This document shows, piece by piece, positions 1 through 13,261 of a DNA stretch of 64,000 nucleotides. How positions within the stretch are numbered: position 1 is the stretch's first letter; each line of letters begins with the position of its first letter. The stretch comes from Microbispora oryzae (GTDB lineage Bacteria > Actinomycetota > Actinomycetes > Streptosporangiales > Streptosporangiaceae). Below the pieces are notes generated by a model, which was not told the DNA's origin, did no database searches, and was given only the letters and a program-made list of their open reading frames with translations. Where the stretch lies: positions 124,001-188,000 of the forward strand of contig NZ_JAFCNB010000004.1 in the NCBI RefSeq assembly GCF_017896165.1, written 5' to 3'. Both the position numbers and the translations under genes were made by a program.

Positions 1-1638
1 CGCGTCCGTCACCACTCCGGCCGGGGTGGCCGGCGGCCGGTGCAGGGCGAGGATCTCCAGGGCCTTCGGCAGCTGCCAGTGGCGGCCGCGCGAGCGGGGG
101 TTGTAGAACGCGACCACGAGGTCCGACTCCGCGGCCGCGGTCACCCGCCGCTCGATGGCCTCCCACGGCGTGTGCAGGTCGGACAGGCTGATGGCGCAGT
201 GGTCGTGACCGAGCGGCGCGCCGAGCAGGGCCGAGGCGGCCAGCATCGCCGTGACGCCCGGCACGCCGACCACGTCGAACGAGTCGTCGGCGTTCTCCAG
301 AGCGGGCGAGGCCATCGCGTACACTCCGGCGTCGCCGCTGCCGATCAGCGCCACCGCGTGACCCTCGGCGGCCAGCCGCACGGCGGCGCGGGCCCGTTCC
401 TCCTCGGCGCCGAGCCCGGACTCCACGACGCGCGTGCCGGGCCGCAGCAGGTCGCGGATCTGCGCCACGTACTGGTCGAGGCCGACGACGTGACCCGCCC
501 GGCGCAGCTCGGCGACCGCCCGGGGGGTGAGCAGGTCGCGGGAGCCGGGACCGAGCCCGACGATCGCGAGCCGCCCGCGCGGGCGCAGCCGCGCCACCGC
601 GACGGTGGCCATCGCCGACTTCCGTTTCCGCACCACCAGCTCGCCGCCGCCGGCCAACGCCGCCGCCTCGGCGACGCTCGGCGTCCCGACGGCCGCACGC
701 ACGACCTCGCTCGGGTTCGGCACGGCGACGCCGGCGAGCCGGTCCGCCGGGTAGGTGACCAGCGGCACGCCGAGAGCCCGCGCCGCCTCGACGATTCCGG
801 GCTCGTCGGCCTTCACGTCGGCGGTGGCCAGCCGGGAAACCGAGCCCAGGGCCAGCCCGGCCTCCGCGAGGGCGGCCCGCACCAGCCCGATGACCTCTTC
901 GGCCGGCACGCCGCGGCTGCCCCCGACGCCGACGGCCAGGCTCGGCGGGCGGACGATCACGACCGGCCGGGGCGGTGCGGCCGTGCTGTCCGTGACATGG
1001 TCTGTGGCATGGTCCGTATCACGGCCTGTGACAAGGTCCGTGACAAGGTCTGTGACAAGGTCTGTGACAAGGTCTGTGGCACGGTCCGTGAGGAGGATGC
1101 GGGGCACGCCGTCCGCGCCGCCAGTGCCGTCCCCGGCCCGGCCGGGGGTGACCGGCAGCGGCGGCAGCGGCCAGGTCGCGTCGGCGACCAGCGCCACCTC
1201 CTCGCCGTCCAGCATGGCCCGCGTCACTGCGGCGACGTCGCCCTCGACCGGCAGGCCGAGCTCGTCGAGCGGGCTTGTCCCCGTGGCGTCCGTGGCGGTG
1301 GTGACGACCGGCAGCGCGCCGAGGACGTCGCCCACCCGTCGCGCCAGCCGGTTCGCGCCGCCGGCGTGCCCGCCGACGACGGCCACCGCGAACCGGCCCG
1401 CCTCGTCGACGCACACCACGCCGGGGTCGGTCCGCTTGTCGCCGAGGAGGGGCGCGAGCAGCCGTACGGCGGCCCCGACGGCGAGGAAGCAGACGATCTC
1501 GTCGCACTCGCGCCAGGCGTCCGCCAGATCGGCGACCGGGTAACGCCGGACGTCTCCCCACGCCCCGGCCAGCCGGTCGGCGGCCACGCCGCCCGCCCTG
1601 GTGGCGGTCACCACCCCGGTCACCAGCCCGGTCTTCAC
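1..1638 (-). CDS. cobJ: CbiG/CobJ fusion: cobalt-precorrin-5A hydrolase and precorrin-3B C17-methyltransferase (C-terminus cut by window edge)
   Basis: The frame from a GTG at 1638 stays open to the left edge, giving 546 codons. A good ribosome site, AAGGAGG, lies just upstream at 1641-1648. Residues 1 to about 340 read as CbiG, with VCFLAVGAAVRLLAPLL, VVGGHAGGANRLAR and a C-terminal VGVGGSRGVPAEEV. The rest is a tetrapyrrole methylase of CobJ type, with LAIVGLGPGSRDLLTPRA, GSGDAGVYAMA, SLSDLHTPW and VAFYNPRS. CbiG opens the delta-lactone and releases the C2 fragment; CobJ contracts the ring by methylating C17. Fusions of this kind are known in actinobacteria. A repeated TDLV-type segment around residues 183-212 lies inside the CbiG half and looks like a local expansion in a linker. 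It is the last gene of the operon visible here, 16 bp after cobL. Confidence 0.9.
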   Translation of the reverse strand, partial: MKTGLVTGVVTATRAGGVAADRLAGAWGDVRRYPVADLADAWRECDEIVCFLAVGAAVRLLAPLLGDKRTDPGVVCVDEAGRFAVAVVGGHAGGANRLARRVGDVLGALPVVTTATDATGTSPLDELGLPVEGDVAAVTRAMLDGEEVALVADATWPLPPLPVTPGRAGDGTGGADGVPRILLTDRATDLVTDLVTDLVTDLVTGRDTDHATDHVTDSTAAPPRPVVIVRPPSLAVGVGGSRGVPAEEVIGLVRAALAEAGLALGSVSRLATADVKADEPGIVEAARALGVPLVTYPADRLAGVAVPNPSEVVRAAVGTPSVAEAAALAGGGELVVRKRKSAMATVAVARLRPRGRLAIVGLGPGSRDLLTPRAVAELRRAGHVVGLDQYVAQIRDLLRPGTRVVESGLGAEEERARAAVRLAAEGHAVALIGSGDAGVYAMASPALENADDSFDVVGVPGVTAMLAASALLGAPLGHDHCAISLSDLHTPWEAIERRVTAAAESDLVVAFYNPRSRGRHWQLPKALEILALHRPPATPAGVVTDA

Positions 1639-1654
1639 GCTGCCTCCTTGATGC

Positions 1655-2953
1655 TCATCGGTGCCTCCCGTGCCTCACGACCCCGTGCCTCACGACCCGG
1701 TGCCCCCAGACGAGGAAGACCGGGTTGGTCGCGTCGAGCCGGGTGGCGCCGCCGGGCAGCGGGGCGAAACGCGACGCGTTGACGACGGCGCCGCCCACCT
1801 CGTACGACGCGGCGGCGAGGGCGTCCCGCGTGGCCGCGATCCGGTCGACGGCGGCCAGCGCCACCACGACGGCGCGCGCGCCCCGGCCCGCCGCGGCGGC
1901 GACGACCTCCGGGCCGCCGCCGCCCACGAAGACGGCGTCGGGGTCGGGGAGACCGGCCAGGCAGGCGGGGGCGTCCCCGCCGACGACCAGCACGTCGACG
2001 TCGTGGCCGCGGGCGTTGCGGCGGGCCCGCTCGCACTGCGCGGGGTCGCGGTCGACCGCCACGGCCGCCGCGCCGAAACGGGCGCACTCGACCGCGACCG
2101 AGCCGCTCCCGCAGCCCACGTCCCACACCAGGTCGCCCAGGCCGGGGCCGAGGTGCGCGAGCGCGAGGGCCCGCACCTCCGCCTTGGTGATCATGCTGTC
2201 GCGGTGGTCGTACGCCTCCTCGGGCAGGCCCCAGCGGGCGGGGGTCAGGCGGCGGGGCGCCGCCCATCCGCGCCCGGCGGCCTCACGGCCGGCCAGCGCC
2301 AGCACGACGTTGGGCTCCGCCCACGACCGGGCCGCGGCCTCTTCGGGCGCGCACTCGGTGACCCGCTGCTCCGGGGTGCCCAGGCGCTCGGCGACGACCA
2401 GCCGTCTCGGCCGGCCGCGCAGCGCCGCGCCGATCTCGGCAGGCCCGCTGCCGGGCGCCGTGAGCACGGCCACCTTGGGCAGCGCCAGGCAGGCGTTGAC
2501 GGCGGGCCGCGGGTCCCGGCCGTGCGCGCTGACGACGACGGCGTCGTCCCAGGTCTCCCCGGCCAGCGCGAAGGCCGCCGCGACCGACGACACGGCCGGC
2601 TCGACGTCGGGGTCGAGCCCGGCCTGGCGCAGCAGGCGGACGATGCCGAAGAATCCCGGGTCGCCGGAGGCGAGCACGACGGCGGGCCCGCGATGGGCGC
2701 GGACCGCCGCGACACCCGCGGCCACGTCGCCAAGCACGTGCCGCTCCGCCGCCTCGGGCACGGCCAGGGCGTCGAGGTGCCGCCTGGCCCCCGCCACCAG
2801 CGTCGCCCCGGCCAGCCGGGCGGCGGCCCGCTCCGGCAGGGGCCGCCCGTCCACGCCGATCACGGTCACCCGAGCGGCCACGTGGCCGGTCGCCTGAGTG
2901 GTCGCCTGGTCGGTCGGGTGGCCGGTGGCCTGAGTAGCCGCCTGGTCGGTCAC
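1655..2953 (-). CDS. cobL: Precorrin-6Y C5,15-methyltransferase (decarboxylating)
   Basis: 432 residues. The GTG start at 2953 overlaps the cbiD stop by 4 bp (GTGA); the reading frame is open further upstream, but that part is out-of-frame noise from cbiD. The N-terminal half is the CbiE-type methylase (VTVIGVDGRPLPERAAA, LASGDPGFFGIVRLL). The C-terminal half is the CbiT-type Rossmann methyltransferase (DLVWDVGCGSGSVAVE, DAVFVGGGG). Together they methylate C5 and C15 and decarboxylate the acetate at C12. Two oddities are visible. The first 24 residues contain a 12-residue tandem duplication (TDQAATQATGHP then TDQATTQATGHV), and the tail repeats RHGVV through a 15-bp tandem duplication at 1670-1699. 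Confidence 0.93.
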   Translation of the reverse strand: MTDQAATQATGHPTDQATTQATGHVAARVTVIGVDGRPLPERAAARLAGATLVAGARRHLDALAVPEAAERHVLGDVAAGVAAVRAHRGPAVVLASGDPGFFGIVRLLRQAGLDPDVEPAVSSVAAAFALAGETWDDAVVVSAHGRDPRPAVNACLALPKVAVLTAPGSGPAEIGAALRGRPRRLVVAERLGTPEQRVTECAPEEAAARSWAEPNVVLALAGREAAGRGWAAPRRLTPARWGLPEEAYDHRDSMITKAEVRALALAHLGPGLGDLVWDVGCGSGSVAVECARFGAAAVAVDRDPAQCERARRNARGHDVDVLVVGGDAPACLAGLPDPDAVFVGGGGPEVVAAAAGRGARAVVVALAAVDRIAATRDALAAASYEVGGAVVNASRFAPLPGGATRLDATNPVFLVWGHRVVRHGVVRHGRHR

Positions 2954-4113
2954 GGCGCCTCCCCGCTCGACGCGACCGGACCGCGGCCGTCCGGGTCGAC
3001 CATGATCACGCTGGCGGTGACGACGCCGCCGGTGAACCGCTCCAGCACGTCCTTCACCCGGCCGCAGATGAGCCCGCCCGCACGGGCAAGGAGCCCCGCG
3101 GCCTCCCACAGCTCGTACGCGTGGCGGGCGGTGTTGGCGGCGGCGACCTCGGCCACGAGCGCGTCGTCCCCGCCTGCCTCCCGCGTCACCGAGGCGAGGA
3201 GATCGCGGTCGATCTTCGATCGGGTGTAGTGGGTCATGAGCACGCCGGCGGCGAGCTTGGTGAGCTTTCCCGCCATGCCCACGAAGAGCACGTCGGTGAT
3301 CCCCTCGTCGACCGCCCGGCGCAGCGCGGCCCCGGTGAAGTCGCCCACCTCGACGAAGCACACCTCGGGGAGGCCGGGTCGCAGCCGCATGGCCGCGCCG
3401 TCGGTCCGGCCGCCGGTGGACAGCACGAGCGTCCGCTCGCCCTGGGCCGCCATCACCCCGATGGCCTGCACCACGGAGGACCGCCACGACTCGGTGGAGA
3501 ACGGCCGGACGATCCCGGTCGTGCCGAGGATCGAGATGCCGCCGAGGATGCCGAGCCTGGCGTTGGTCGTCTTGCGGGCCATGCGCTCGCCCTCGGGCAC
3601 GCTGATGACGACGCGCACCCCGCGCTCGCCGAGGTCGAGCACCTCGCCGACGGCCCGCGTGATCTGCGCGCGGGGGGCCGGGTTGATTGCCGGGCCGCCG
3701 ACCTCAAGCCCGAGGCCGGGCTTGGTCACCACGCCCACGCCCACGCCGCCGTCCAGTTCGATCCCGGCCTCGGGGCGCCACGACACCGTCGCCGTCATGT
3801 GCGCGCCGTGGGTGACGTCGGGGTCGTCGCCGCCGTCCTTCACCACGACGGCCGTCGCCCGGCCGTCGCGCACCTCGTAGGAGTCGACCGGCAGCGTCAC
3901 CCGGTCACCGCCGGGCAGCGGGGTGTCCACGACGGCGGGGGTCTCCCCGCGGGCGAGTGCGATGCTCGCGGCCTTCGCCGCCGCCGCGCTGCACGTCCCG
4001 GTCGTCCAGCCGGTGCGCAGCGCCCGCTTGCGGACCTTCATCGTGCGGGGCAGGTCGGGCTCGCGCAGCTCGGGCCCCGAAGGCGACCCGGGGGAGCCGG
4101 GCGGCGCGGTCAC
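2950..4113 (-). CDS. cbiD: Cobalt-precorrin-5B C1-methyltransferase
   Basis: 387 residues from a GTG at 4113 that overlaps the cobM stop by 4 bp. CbiD transfers a methyl group from S-adenosylmethionine to C1 of the corrin precursor. The family hallmark near the N-terminus is clear (RTGWTTGTCSAAAAKAA at about residues 34-50), followed by KPGLGLEVGGPAINP, SILGTTGIVRPFS and VGMAGKLTKLAAGV. An internal ATG (MKVRKRALRTG) could also serve as the start. CbiD belongs to the oxygen-independent branch, yet this operon carries the CobN-type cobaltochelatase, so the pathway is of the mixed kind found in actinobacteria. Confidence 0.93.
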   Translation of the reverse strand: MTAPPGSPGSPSGPELREPDLPRTMKVRKRALRTGWTTGTCSAAAAKAASIALARGETPAVVDTPLPGGDRVTLPVDSYEVRDGRATAVVVKDGGDDPDVTHGAHMTATVSWRPEAGIELDGGVGVGVVTKPGLGLEVGGPAINPAPRAQITRAVGEVLDLGERGVRVVISVPEGERMARKTTNARLGILGGISILGTTGIVRPFSTESWRSSVVQAIGVMAAQGERTLVLSTGGRTDGAAMRLRPGLPEVCFVEVGDFTGAALRRAVDEGITDVLFVGMAGKLTKLAAGVLMTHYTRSKIDRDLLASVTREAGGDDALVAEVAAANTARHAYELWEAAGLLARAGGLICGRVKDVLERFTGGVVTASVIMVDPDGRGPVASSGEAP

Positions 4114-4946
4114 GACGCGCCTCTGGCGCGCAGCGCGCGCCGGGCGGCGGGGTCAGGGCGGCGGTGCCCGTGGAAGTGCCCCGGGTGATAGAGGTGCGAC
4201 CGGGTCCCCTCGGCGCCGAGCGCGGGCCCCACCAGCACCAGCGTGTGCTTCCACAGTTTGTGCGCCCGCACGGTGGCGGCCAGCTCGTCGAGCCGGCAGC
4301 GCAGCACGAGCTCGTCGTCCCACGTCACCCGGTAGCCGATGACGCACGGCGTCTCCGGCGGATAGCCGCCCTCCAGCAGCTCGTGCTGGAGCTGGGCCGA
4401 TCGGGCGGCCGACAGGAACAGGGCCATGGTCGCGCCGTGCGCCGCGAAGCCGCGGACGGTCTCGCCGGCGGGCATCGGCGTCTTGCCGCCCTCCAGCCGG
4501 GTGAGCACCACCGACTGCGCCACCTCGGGGACGGTGAGCTCCCGCCCGGCCGCGGCGGCGACCGCGGTGAAGCTCGACACGCCGGGCACGATCTCGGCGG
4601 TCAGGCCGAGGGCGGCGCACCGGTCGAGCTGCTCCTGCACGGCGCCCCACAACGCCGGGTCGCCGGAGTGCACCCGCGCCACGCGCAGGCCGTCCCTGGC
4701 GGCCTCCTCGTAAAGGGCCACCACTTCCTCAAGCGGCACGGCGGCCGAGTCGACGATCCGGGCGTCCGGCCGGGCGTGCTCCAGCACACCCGGGTGCACC
4801 AGGCTGGAGGCCCAGATCACGATGTCCGCCCGGCCGATCGCCGCGGCCCCGCGCAGGGTCAGCAGATCGGCCGCGCCGGGCCCGGCCCCGATGAACGTGA
4901 CGGAGCCGCCGCTCTCGCGGCCTCCGCTCGTCGCGCCGTCTTTCAC
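4110..4946 (-). CDS. cobM: Precorrin-4 C11-methyltransferase
   Basis: 278 residues. The GTG at 4946 has a GAGGAGGAAG ribosome site 5-12 bp upstream and overlaps the cobI stop by 4 bp; the longer open frame upstream is a shadow of cobI. It is a tetrapyrrole methylase with VTFIGAGPGAADLLTLRG, DIVIWASSLVHPGVLEHA, HSGDPALWGAVQEQ and EIVPGVSSFTAVAAAAG, which are typical of CobM/CbiF. The enzyme methylates C11 of precorrin-4. The last 25 residues are Arg/His-rich and probably disordered. Confidence 0.93.
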   Translation of the reverse strand: MKDGATSGGRESGGSVTFIGAGPGAADLLTLRGAAAIGRADIVIWASSLVHPGVLEHARPDARIVDSAAVPLEEVVALYEEAARDGLRVARVHSGDPALWGAVQEQLDRCAALGLTAEIVPGVSSFTAVAAAAGRELTVPEVAQSVVLTRLEGGKTPMPAGETVRGFAAHGATMALFLSAARSAQLQHELLEGGYPPETPCVIGYRVTWDDELVLRCRLDELAATVRAHKLWKHTLVLVGPALGAEGTRSHLYHPGHFHGHRRPDPAARRALRARGAS

Positions 4947-5665
4947 AGTCTTCCTCCTCGGCCGGTCCGCTTCGGGGTCACCAGCAGCGCCGACAGGTAC
5001 GGCGCGGCAGCCCCGGGGTCCAGGTCGGCGGCGGCCCGGATGTCCTCGTCGGGCAGGCCGAGCGCGGCACCGTAGACGGCGCCGTCGAGCCTGCCCGCGT
5101 CGCGTACGGCGTCGAGCACCTGGGGCAGCACCCGGCCGCCCTTGTAGGCGACGACGGTGTCGTGGGCGTCGAGCGCCCGGCGCAGCGCGCCGACCCCGGC
5201 GGTCAGCGGCATCAGCGCGAGCGACTCGCGGCCCTCGACCAGCACGGTGCCGCTGCCCGCGGCCAGCGCCTGCATGGCGGTGATCCCCGGCACGGTCTCC
5301 ACCCGTACTGCGGGCACGAGCGCGCGCACGGTGTCCGCGAGGTAGGTGAACGTGCTGTAGACGTTGGGGTCTCCGATAGTGGCGAAGGCGACGGTCCGGC
5401 CGCCCTCGGCGTAGCAGCGGGCGACGGCCTCCCCGGCCGCGTCCCAGGCGTCGTCCCGCCGGGGGCCGTCGGTCAGCGCGAACACCAGCCGCCGCACCTC
5501 GCGGTCCACGTTGGCGCGGACGATCCGCTCGGCGCGTCCCTCCTCGCCGGTGTCGGCCACCGGCACCACCACGACGTCGGCGTCCCGCAGCACGCGCACG
5601 GCCCTGACCGTGACGAGGTCGGGGTCGCCGGGGCCGACGCCGACCCCGTACAGCGTGGGCCTCAT
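4943..5665 (-). CDS. cobI: Precorrin-2 C20-methyltransferase
   Basis: 240 residues from an ATG at 5665 that overlaps the cobB stop (ATGA). The start MRPTLYGVGVGPGDPDLVT is the classic N-terminus of the CobI/CbiL family. Later blocks include TIGDPNVYSTFTYLA, VETVPGITAMQALAAGS and VVAYKGGRVLP. The enzyme methylates C20 of precorrin-2 and so commits the tetrapyrrole to corrin synthesis. It is translationally coupled on both sides within the operon. Confidence 0.94.
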   Translation of the reverse strand: MRPTLYGVGVGPGDPDLVTVRAVRVLRDADVVVVPVADTGEEGRAERIVRANVDREVRRLVFALTDGPRRDDAWDAAGEAVARCYAEGGRTVAFATIGDPNVYSTFTYLADTVRALVPAVRVETVPGITAMQALAAGSGTVLVEGRESLALMPLTAGVGALRRALDAHDTVVAYKGGRVLPQVLDAVRDAGRLDGAVYGAALGLPDEDIRAAADLDPGAAAPYLSALLVTPKRTGRGGRL

Positions 5666-7032
5666 GCGGCGGCCTCCACCAGATCGCGGGCGAGGCGCGG
5701 CGCGCCGGCCCAGTGGACATGCAGATAGGAGGCGTGCACACCGCCCCGGACGAACCCCTCGCGCCGCCCGCCTTCCAGCGTGTACGCGGGGCCGTACGAG
5801 GGGGGCGCGCCGGCGGCGGGGGAGCAGGCCGTGCGGTGGAACTCGTGCGCCCGCACGGCCGACCCGTCGGGCCGGGCCGCCTCCCGGTAGCCCAGGGTCA
5901 GGCGGCCGGTCATGCGGGCGTCGGCCGGCAGCACCCCGCACATCGGGGCGCCGTCGAGGGACCGGGCGAGGTAGAGCAGCCCGGCGCACTCGGCCCAGAC
6001 GGGCAGTCCGCGCGCCGCGAGGCGGGCGACCTCGGCCCGCAGCGGGGCGTTGGCCGACAGGTCGGCGGCGTGGACCTCGGGGAACCCGCCGCCCAGCACC
6101 AGGCCGCGGGTCCCTTCGGGCAGCCGTTCGTCCGTCAGCGGGTCGACGTGGGCCACGTCGGCTCCGGCGGCCTCCAGGAGTTCGGCCGTCTCGGCGTAGG
6201 CGAAGGTGAACGCGGCCCCCGCGGCCACCGCGACGACCGGCCGGCCCGCCCGAGCGGCGGACCCGGAGCCGGACACCCACCCGGACGCGGATACGGACGC
6301 GAGGGCGTCGCCGGCCGACCACGGGACGGCGGCCAGCGGCGGCGCGGCCGACGCGACGCGCAGGATCAGGCCGAGGTCGCAGTGGCGCTCCACCAGCTCG
6401 CCCAGCGCGGCCACGGCCCGGCGGGCCTGCGTCTCCCGCTCACGCGCGGGGACCAGGCCGAGGTGCCGCGAGGGCACGTGGACGCCGGCGTCGCGCGGCA
6501 GCGCGCCCGCGACCGGCACGCCCGCGGACGCGAGCGCCTCCCGCAGGATCTGCTCGTGCCGGGCGGAGCCCACCCGGTTCAGCACCACGGCGGCGACCCG
6601 CACGGACGGGTCGTACGTCGCGAAGCCGTGGACCAGCGCGGCCACCGACGACGACTGCGACGACGCGTCGACGACCAGTAGCACGGGGGCGTCCAGAAGC
6701 TTGGCGACGTGGGCGGTGGACGCCTCGCCGGTCGAGCCCCGGCCGTCGAACAGGCCCATCACGCCCTCGACGACGGCGACGTCCGCGCCGCGGGCGCCGT
6801 GCGCGAACAGCGGGGCGACCAGGCCGTCCCCGGTGAGGAACGCGTCGAGGTTGCGGCCGGGCCGGCCGGTGGCCAGCGCGTGGTAGCCGGGGTCGATGTA
6901 GTCGGGGCCGACCTTGTGCGGCGACACCCGCAGCCCGCGTGCCGCCAGCGCCGCCATGATCCCGGTGGCCACCGTGGTCTTGCCCGCCCCCGACGCCGGG
7001 GCGGCGACCACGAGCCGGGGCACCGTCACCAT
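5662..7032 (-). CDS. cobB: Cobyrinate / hydrogenobyrinate a,c-diamide synthase
   Basis: 456 residues. This enzyme uses ATP and glutamine to amidate the a and c side chains. The N-terminal dethiobiotin-synthetase-like ATPase carries the P-loop (APASGAGKTTVATGIM) and KVGPDYIDPGYH. The C-terminal class I glutamine amidotransferase domain has LVLGGGFPEVHAADLS and the nucleophile region PVWAECAGLLYL. Between the domains lies a Ser/Gly-rich stretch (SASGWVSGSGSAARAG). The ATG at 7032 starts 4 bp after the cobO stop. Confidence 0.94.
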   Translation of the reverse strand: MVTVPRLVVAAPASGAGKTTVATGIMAALAARGLRVSPHKVGPDYIDPGYHALATGRPGRNLDAFLTGDGLVAPLFAHGARGADVAVVEGVMGLFDGRGSTGEASTAHVAKLLDAPVLLVVDASSQSSSVAALVHGFATYDPSVRVAAVVLNRVGSARHEQILREALASAGVPVAGALPRDAGVHVPSRHLGLVPARERETQARRAVAALGELVERHCDLGLILRVASAAPPLAAVPWSAGDALASVSASGWVSGSGSAARAGRPVVAVAAGAAFTFAYAETAELLEAAGADVAHVDPLTDERLPEGTRGLVLGGGFPEVHAADLSANAPLRAEVARLAARGLPVWAECAGLLYLARSLDGAPMCGVLPADARMTGRLTLGYREAARPDGSAVRAHEFHRTACSPAAGAPPSYGPAYTLEGGRREGFVRGGVHASYLHVHWAGAPRLARDLVEAAA

Positions 7033-7036
7033 TCGC

Positions 7037-7651
7037 TCACCATTCGATGCCCCGCTGGCCCTTCTGCCCCGCGTCCATCGGGTGCTTGACCTTCGTCATC
7101 TCCACGACCAGGTCGGCCGCCCCGACCAGCCGGGGGTCGGCGTCCCTCCCGGTGATGACCACGTGCTGCCGTCCCGGCCGGTCGCGCAGCGTCGCCACCA
7201 CGTCGTCGACGTCCACCCAGCCCCACTTCATGGGGTAGGTGAACTCGTCGAGCACGTAGAGCCCGTAGCTCTCGGCCGCCAGGTCGCGCCGGATCTGCTC
7301 CCAGCCCTCCCTGGCGTCGGCGGCGTGGTCGGCCTCGGTGCCGGGACGCTGGATCCACGACCAGCCCTCGCCCATCTTGTGCCAGGTCACCGGGCCGCCC
7401 TCGCCGGTCTCGGCGTGGACGCGCCCGAGCGCGCGCAGCGCCGCCTCCTCGCCGACCCGCCACTTCGCGCTCTTCACGAACTGGAACACCCCGATCGGCC
7501 AGCCCTGGTTCCACGCGCGCAGCGCGAGCCCGAAGGCGGCCGTCGACTTCCCCTTCATCTCGCCCGTGTGCACGATGACCAGCGGCCGGTTGCGCCGCTC
7601 CCGCGTCGTCAGCCCGTCGTCCGGCACCGCGGCCGGCCTGCCCTGCGGCAT
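7037..7651 (-). CDS. cobO: Cob(I)yrinic acid a,c-diamide adenosyltransferase
   Basis: 204 residues, typical for the CobA/CobO/BtuR family. It adenosylates the corrin cobalt. The nucleotide-binding loop is GEMKGKSTAAFGLALRA at about residues 31-47, followed by VGVFQFVKS-type and LYVLDEFTYPMKWGWVD blocks and a C-terminal DLVVEMTKVKHPMDAGQKGQ. Its ATG directly abuts the TAG of the chelatase gene upstream, so it is translated as part of the operon. Confidence 0.95.
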   Translation of the reverse strand: MPQGRPAAVPDDGLTTRERRNRPLVIVHTGEMKGKSTAAFGLALRAWNQGWPIGVFQFVKSAKWRVGEEAALRALGRVHAETGEGGPVTWHKMGEGWSWIQRPGTEADHAADAREGWEQIRRDLAAESYGLYVLDEFTYPMKWGWVDVDDVVATLRDRPGRQHVVITGRDADPRLVGAADLVVEMTKVKHPMDAGQKGQRGIEW

Positions 7652-9669
7652 CTACGCCACCCTCCTCACGTCGCGGACCACTCCGGCCAGGTCACCGGCC
7701 GCCAGGTCGCCGAGCCGCAGCGTCACGCCGCCCAGCGCGGCGCCGAGCCGGGTGGCCAGGCCCAGCCGTACGGGACCCTGCTCGCAGTCGACGACCACGC
7801 TCGCGACGCCGTGGGCGGCCAGCCGGGCGGCCACGGCGGCGGGGTCGGGGCCGGCGGTGTGACGGCCGTCGGTCACGACCACCAGCAGCGGGCGGCGGCG
7901 CGGGTCGCGCAGCCGCTCGGTGGCCAGCACGTTCGCGGACCGGCGCAGGCCCGCGGCGATGGGCGTGCGGCCGCCCGTGGGCAGCCTGGCCAGCCGGGCG
8001 GACGCGAGTTCGACGCTGGACGTCGGCGGCAGCGCCACCGTCGCGTCCTCGCCCCGGAACGTCACCAGGCCCACCTTGTCGCGCCGCTGGTAGGCGTCGA
8101 GCAGGAGCGACAGCACCGCGCCCTTCACCGCCGTCATGCGGGCCCGCGCCGCCATCGAGCCGCTCGCGTCCACGCAGAACAGCACGAGGTTGGACTCGCG
8201 GCCCTCGTTCACCGCCTCGCGCAGGTCGTCCGGGCGCAGCACGAGGCCGCCGCCGTCACGGCCCCGGGCGAGCTGGTGCGGGGCCGCCGCGGCGAGGGTC
8301 GCCGTGAGGTGGAGCCGCCGCAGCCGGTCCGCGGGCGGGCGCGCGCCCGCCGCCCGGCCGGCGCCGCCCGTGGTCCGGCCGCGCCGCCCGGCCGGGCCGC
8401 CCTCCCCGACCGTGGGCGGGGCGAGCAGCCGGGGCCGGTAGGGCGTGCCCGGGGCGGCCGGGGACTGCTCCCTGCTCCCGTCGCCGCCGCGCGGTTCCTC
8501 GCGGTTCCCGGCACGGCCGCTCGCGTCGCCCGCGTCGCCGGGGCCGTCCGTGCCGGGACCGCTGCCGGGGCCGCCTTCGGGACCGTCCGTGCCGGGCCCG
8601 CCGTCGGGGTCGGGTTCGGGATCGTCGTCCTCCTCACTCCGCGCGGCCTCGGCGAGCGCCCGGTCGAGCTGCTCGTCGTCCGCCCCCGGCGCGTCGAACG
8701 GATCCCTGCGGCGGCGGTGCGGGAGCGCGAGCCGGGCCGCCGCCCGCACGTCGTCCCCCGTCACCTCGTCGCGGCCCTCCCACGCGGCCAGCGCGACGGC
8801 CGCACGGGCCGTCACCAGGTCGGCCCGCAGGCCGTCGACACCGAACGCCGCGCATACGGCGGTGATCTGGCGCAGCGCGGAGTCGGGCAGCGTCACGCGG
8901 GTCAGCCGCGCCCGGGCCGCCGCGATGCGCGCGGCGAGCCCGGCGTCGCCTTCCCGGTACGCGGCGGCGAAACCGGCCGGGTCCTCGTCGAACGCCAGCC
9001 GGCGGCGGACCACCTCCGCCCGCTCCCTGGGCTCGCGGGTGGCGCGCACCTCGACCGTGAGGCCGAACCGGTCGAGCAGCTGGGGGCGCAGCTCCCCCTC
9101 CTCGGGGTTCATCGTGCCCACCAGCAGGAAGCGGGCTGCGTGCCGCACCGACACGCCCTCGCGCTCGACGTACGACGTGCCCATCGCGGCGGCGTCGAGG
9201 AGCAGGTCGACCAGGTGGTCGTGGAGGAGGTTGACCTCGTCGACGTACAGGACGCCGCGGTGAGCGGCGGCGAGCAGACCGGGGTCGAACGCCCGGACGC
9301 CCTCGGTCAGGGCCCGCTCCAGGTCGAGCGAGCCGGCCACCCGGTCCTCGCTCGCACCCACAGGCAGCTCCACCAGCCGGGCCGGCCGCGAAAGGGCCTG
9401 GGGCCCGTCGTGTGGCCCGTCGTGTGGCTTGTCGTGCGGCCCGTCGGGGCAGGCGGGGTCGGGCGCGGCCGGGTCGCAGGAGAACCGGCAGCCGGTCACC
9501 ACGTCCACGGGCGGCAGCAGGGCGGCGAGCGACCGCACCACGGTCGACTTGGCCGTGCCCTTCTCGCCCCGCACGAGCACCCCTCCGATGGCGGGGGACA
9601 CGGCGTTCAACAGCAGCGCGAGCTTCAGGTCGTCGAGCCCGACGACGGCGCTGAACGGATACGTCGCGG

Positions 9670-9673
<4 letters not shown>
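7652..9673 (-). CDS. Fused ChlI/ChlD-type AAA+ and VWA subunit of the cobaltochelatase
   Basis: 673 residues from a GTG at 9673 that overlaps the cobN stop (GTGA). The N-terminal half is a MgChl-I AAA+ ATPase: Walker A GEKGTAKSTVVRSL, Walker B HRGVLYVDEVNLL and sensor VGTMNPEEGELRPQLLDRFGL split around it. A long Pro/Gly/Asp-rich linker follows (about residues 345-430). The C-terminal part is a VWA domain with the MIDAS motif DASGSM. Next to cobN, this protein is expected to supply the ATP-driven motor that inserts cobalt into hydrogenobyrinic acid a,c-diamide, in place of separate CobS and CobT. Between Walker A and the next conserved block is a small HDGP repeat (DNA 9405-9449) not expected in the family. 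Confidence 0.92.
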
Positions 9674-13212
<3,539 letters not shown>

Positions 13213-13261
13213 GCGGGATCGTCCTCCAGCGTCACAGTGGCGGCGGGATGGGTCGCGGAGG

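Noticed and set aside
1019-1092. Regular repeats suggestive of a CRISPR array
   Set aside because: Units are only about 12 bp with no spacers and are in frame inside CbiG/CobJ, so this is a coding tandem repeat.
40-1782. Long open frame on the plus strand through the left end
   Set aside because: It is antisense to the CbiG/CobJ gene, rich in Arg/Gly/His, and shows no family motif. The minus strand carries unmistakable CbiG and CobJ motifs.
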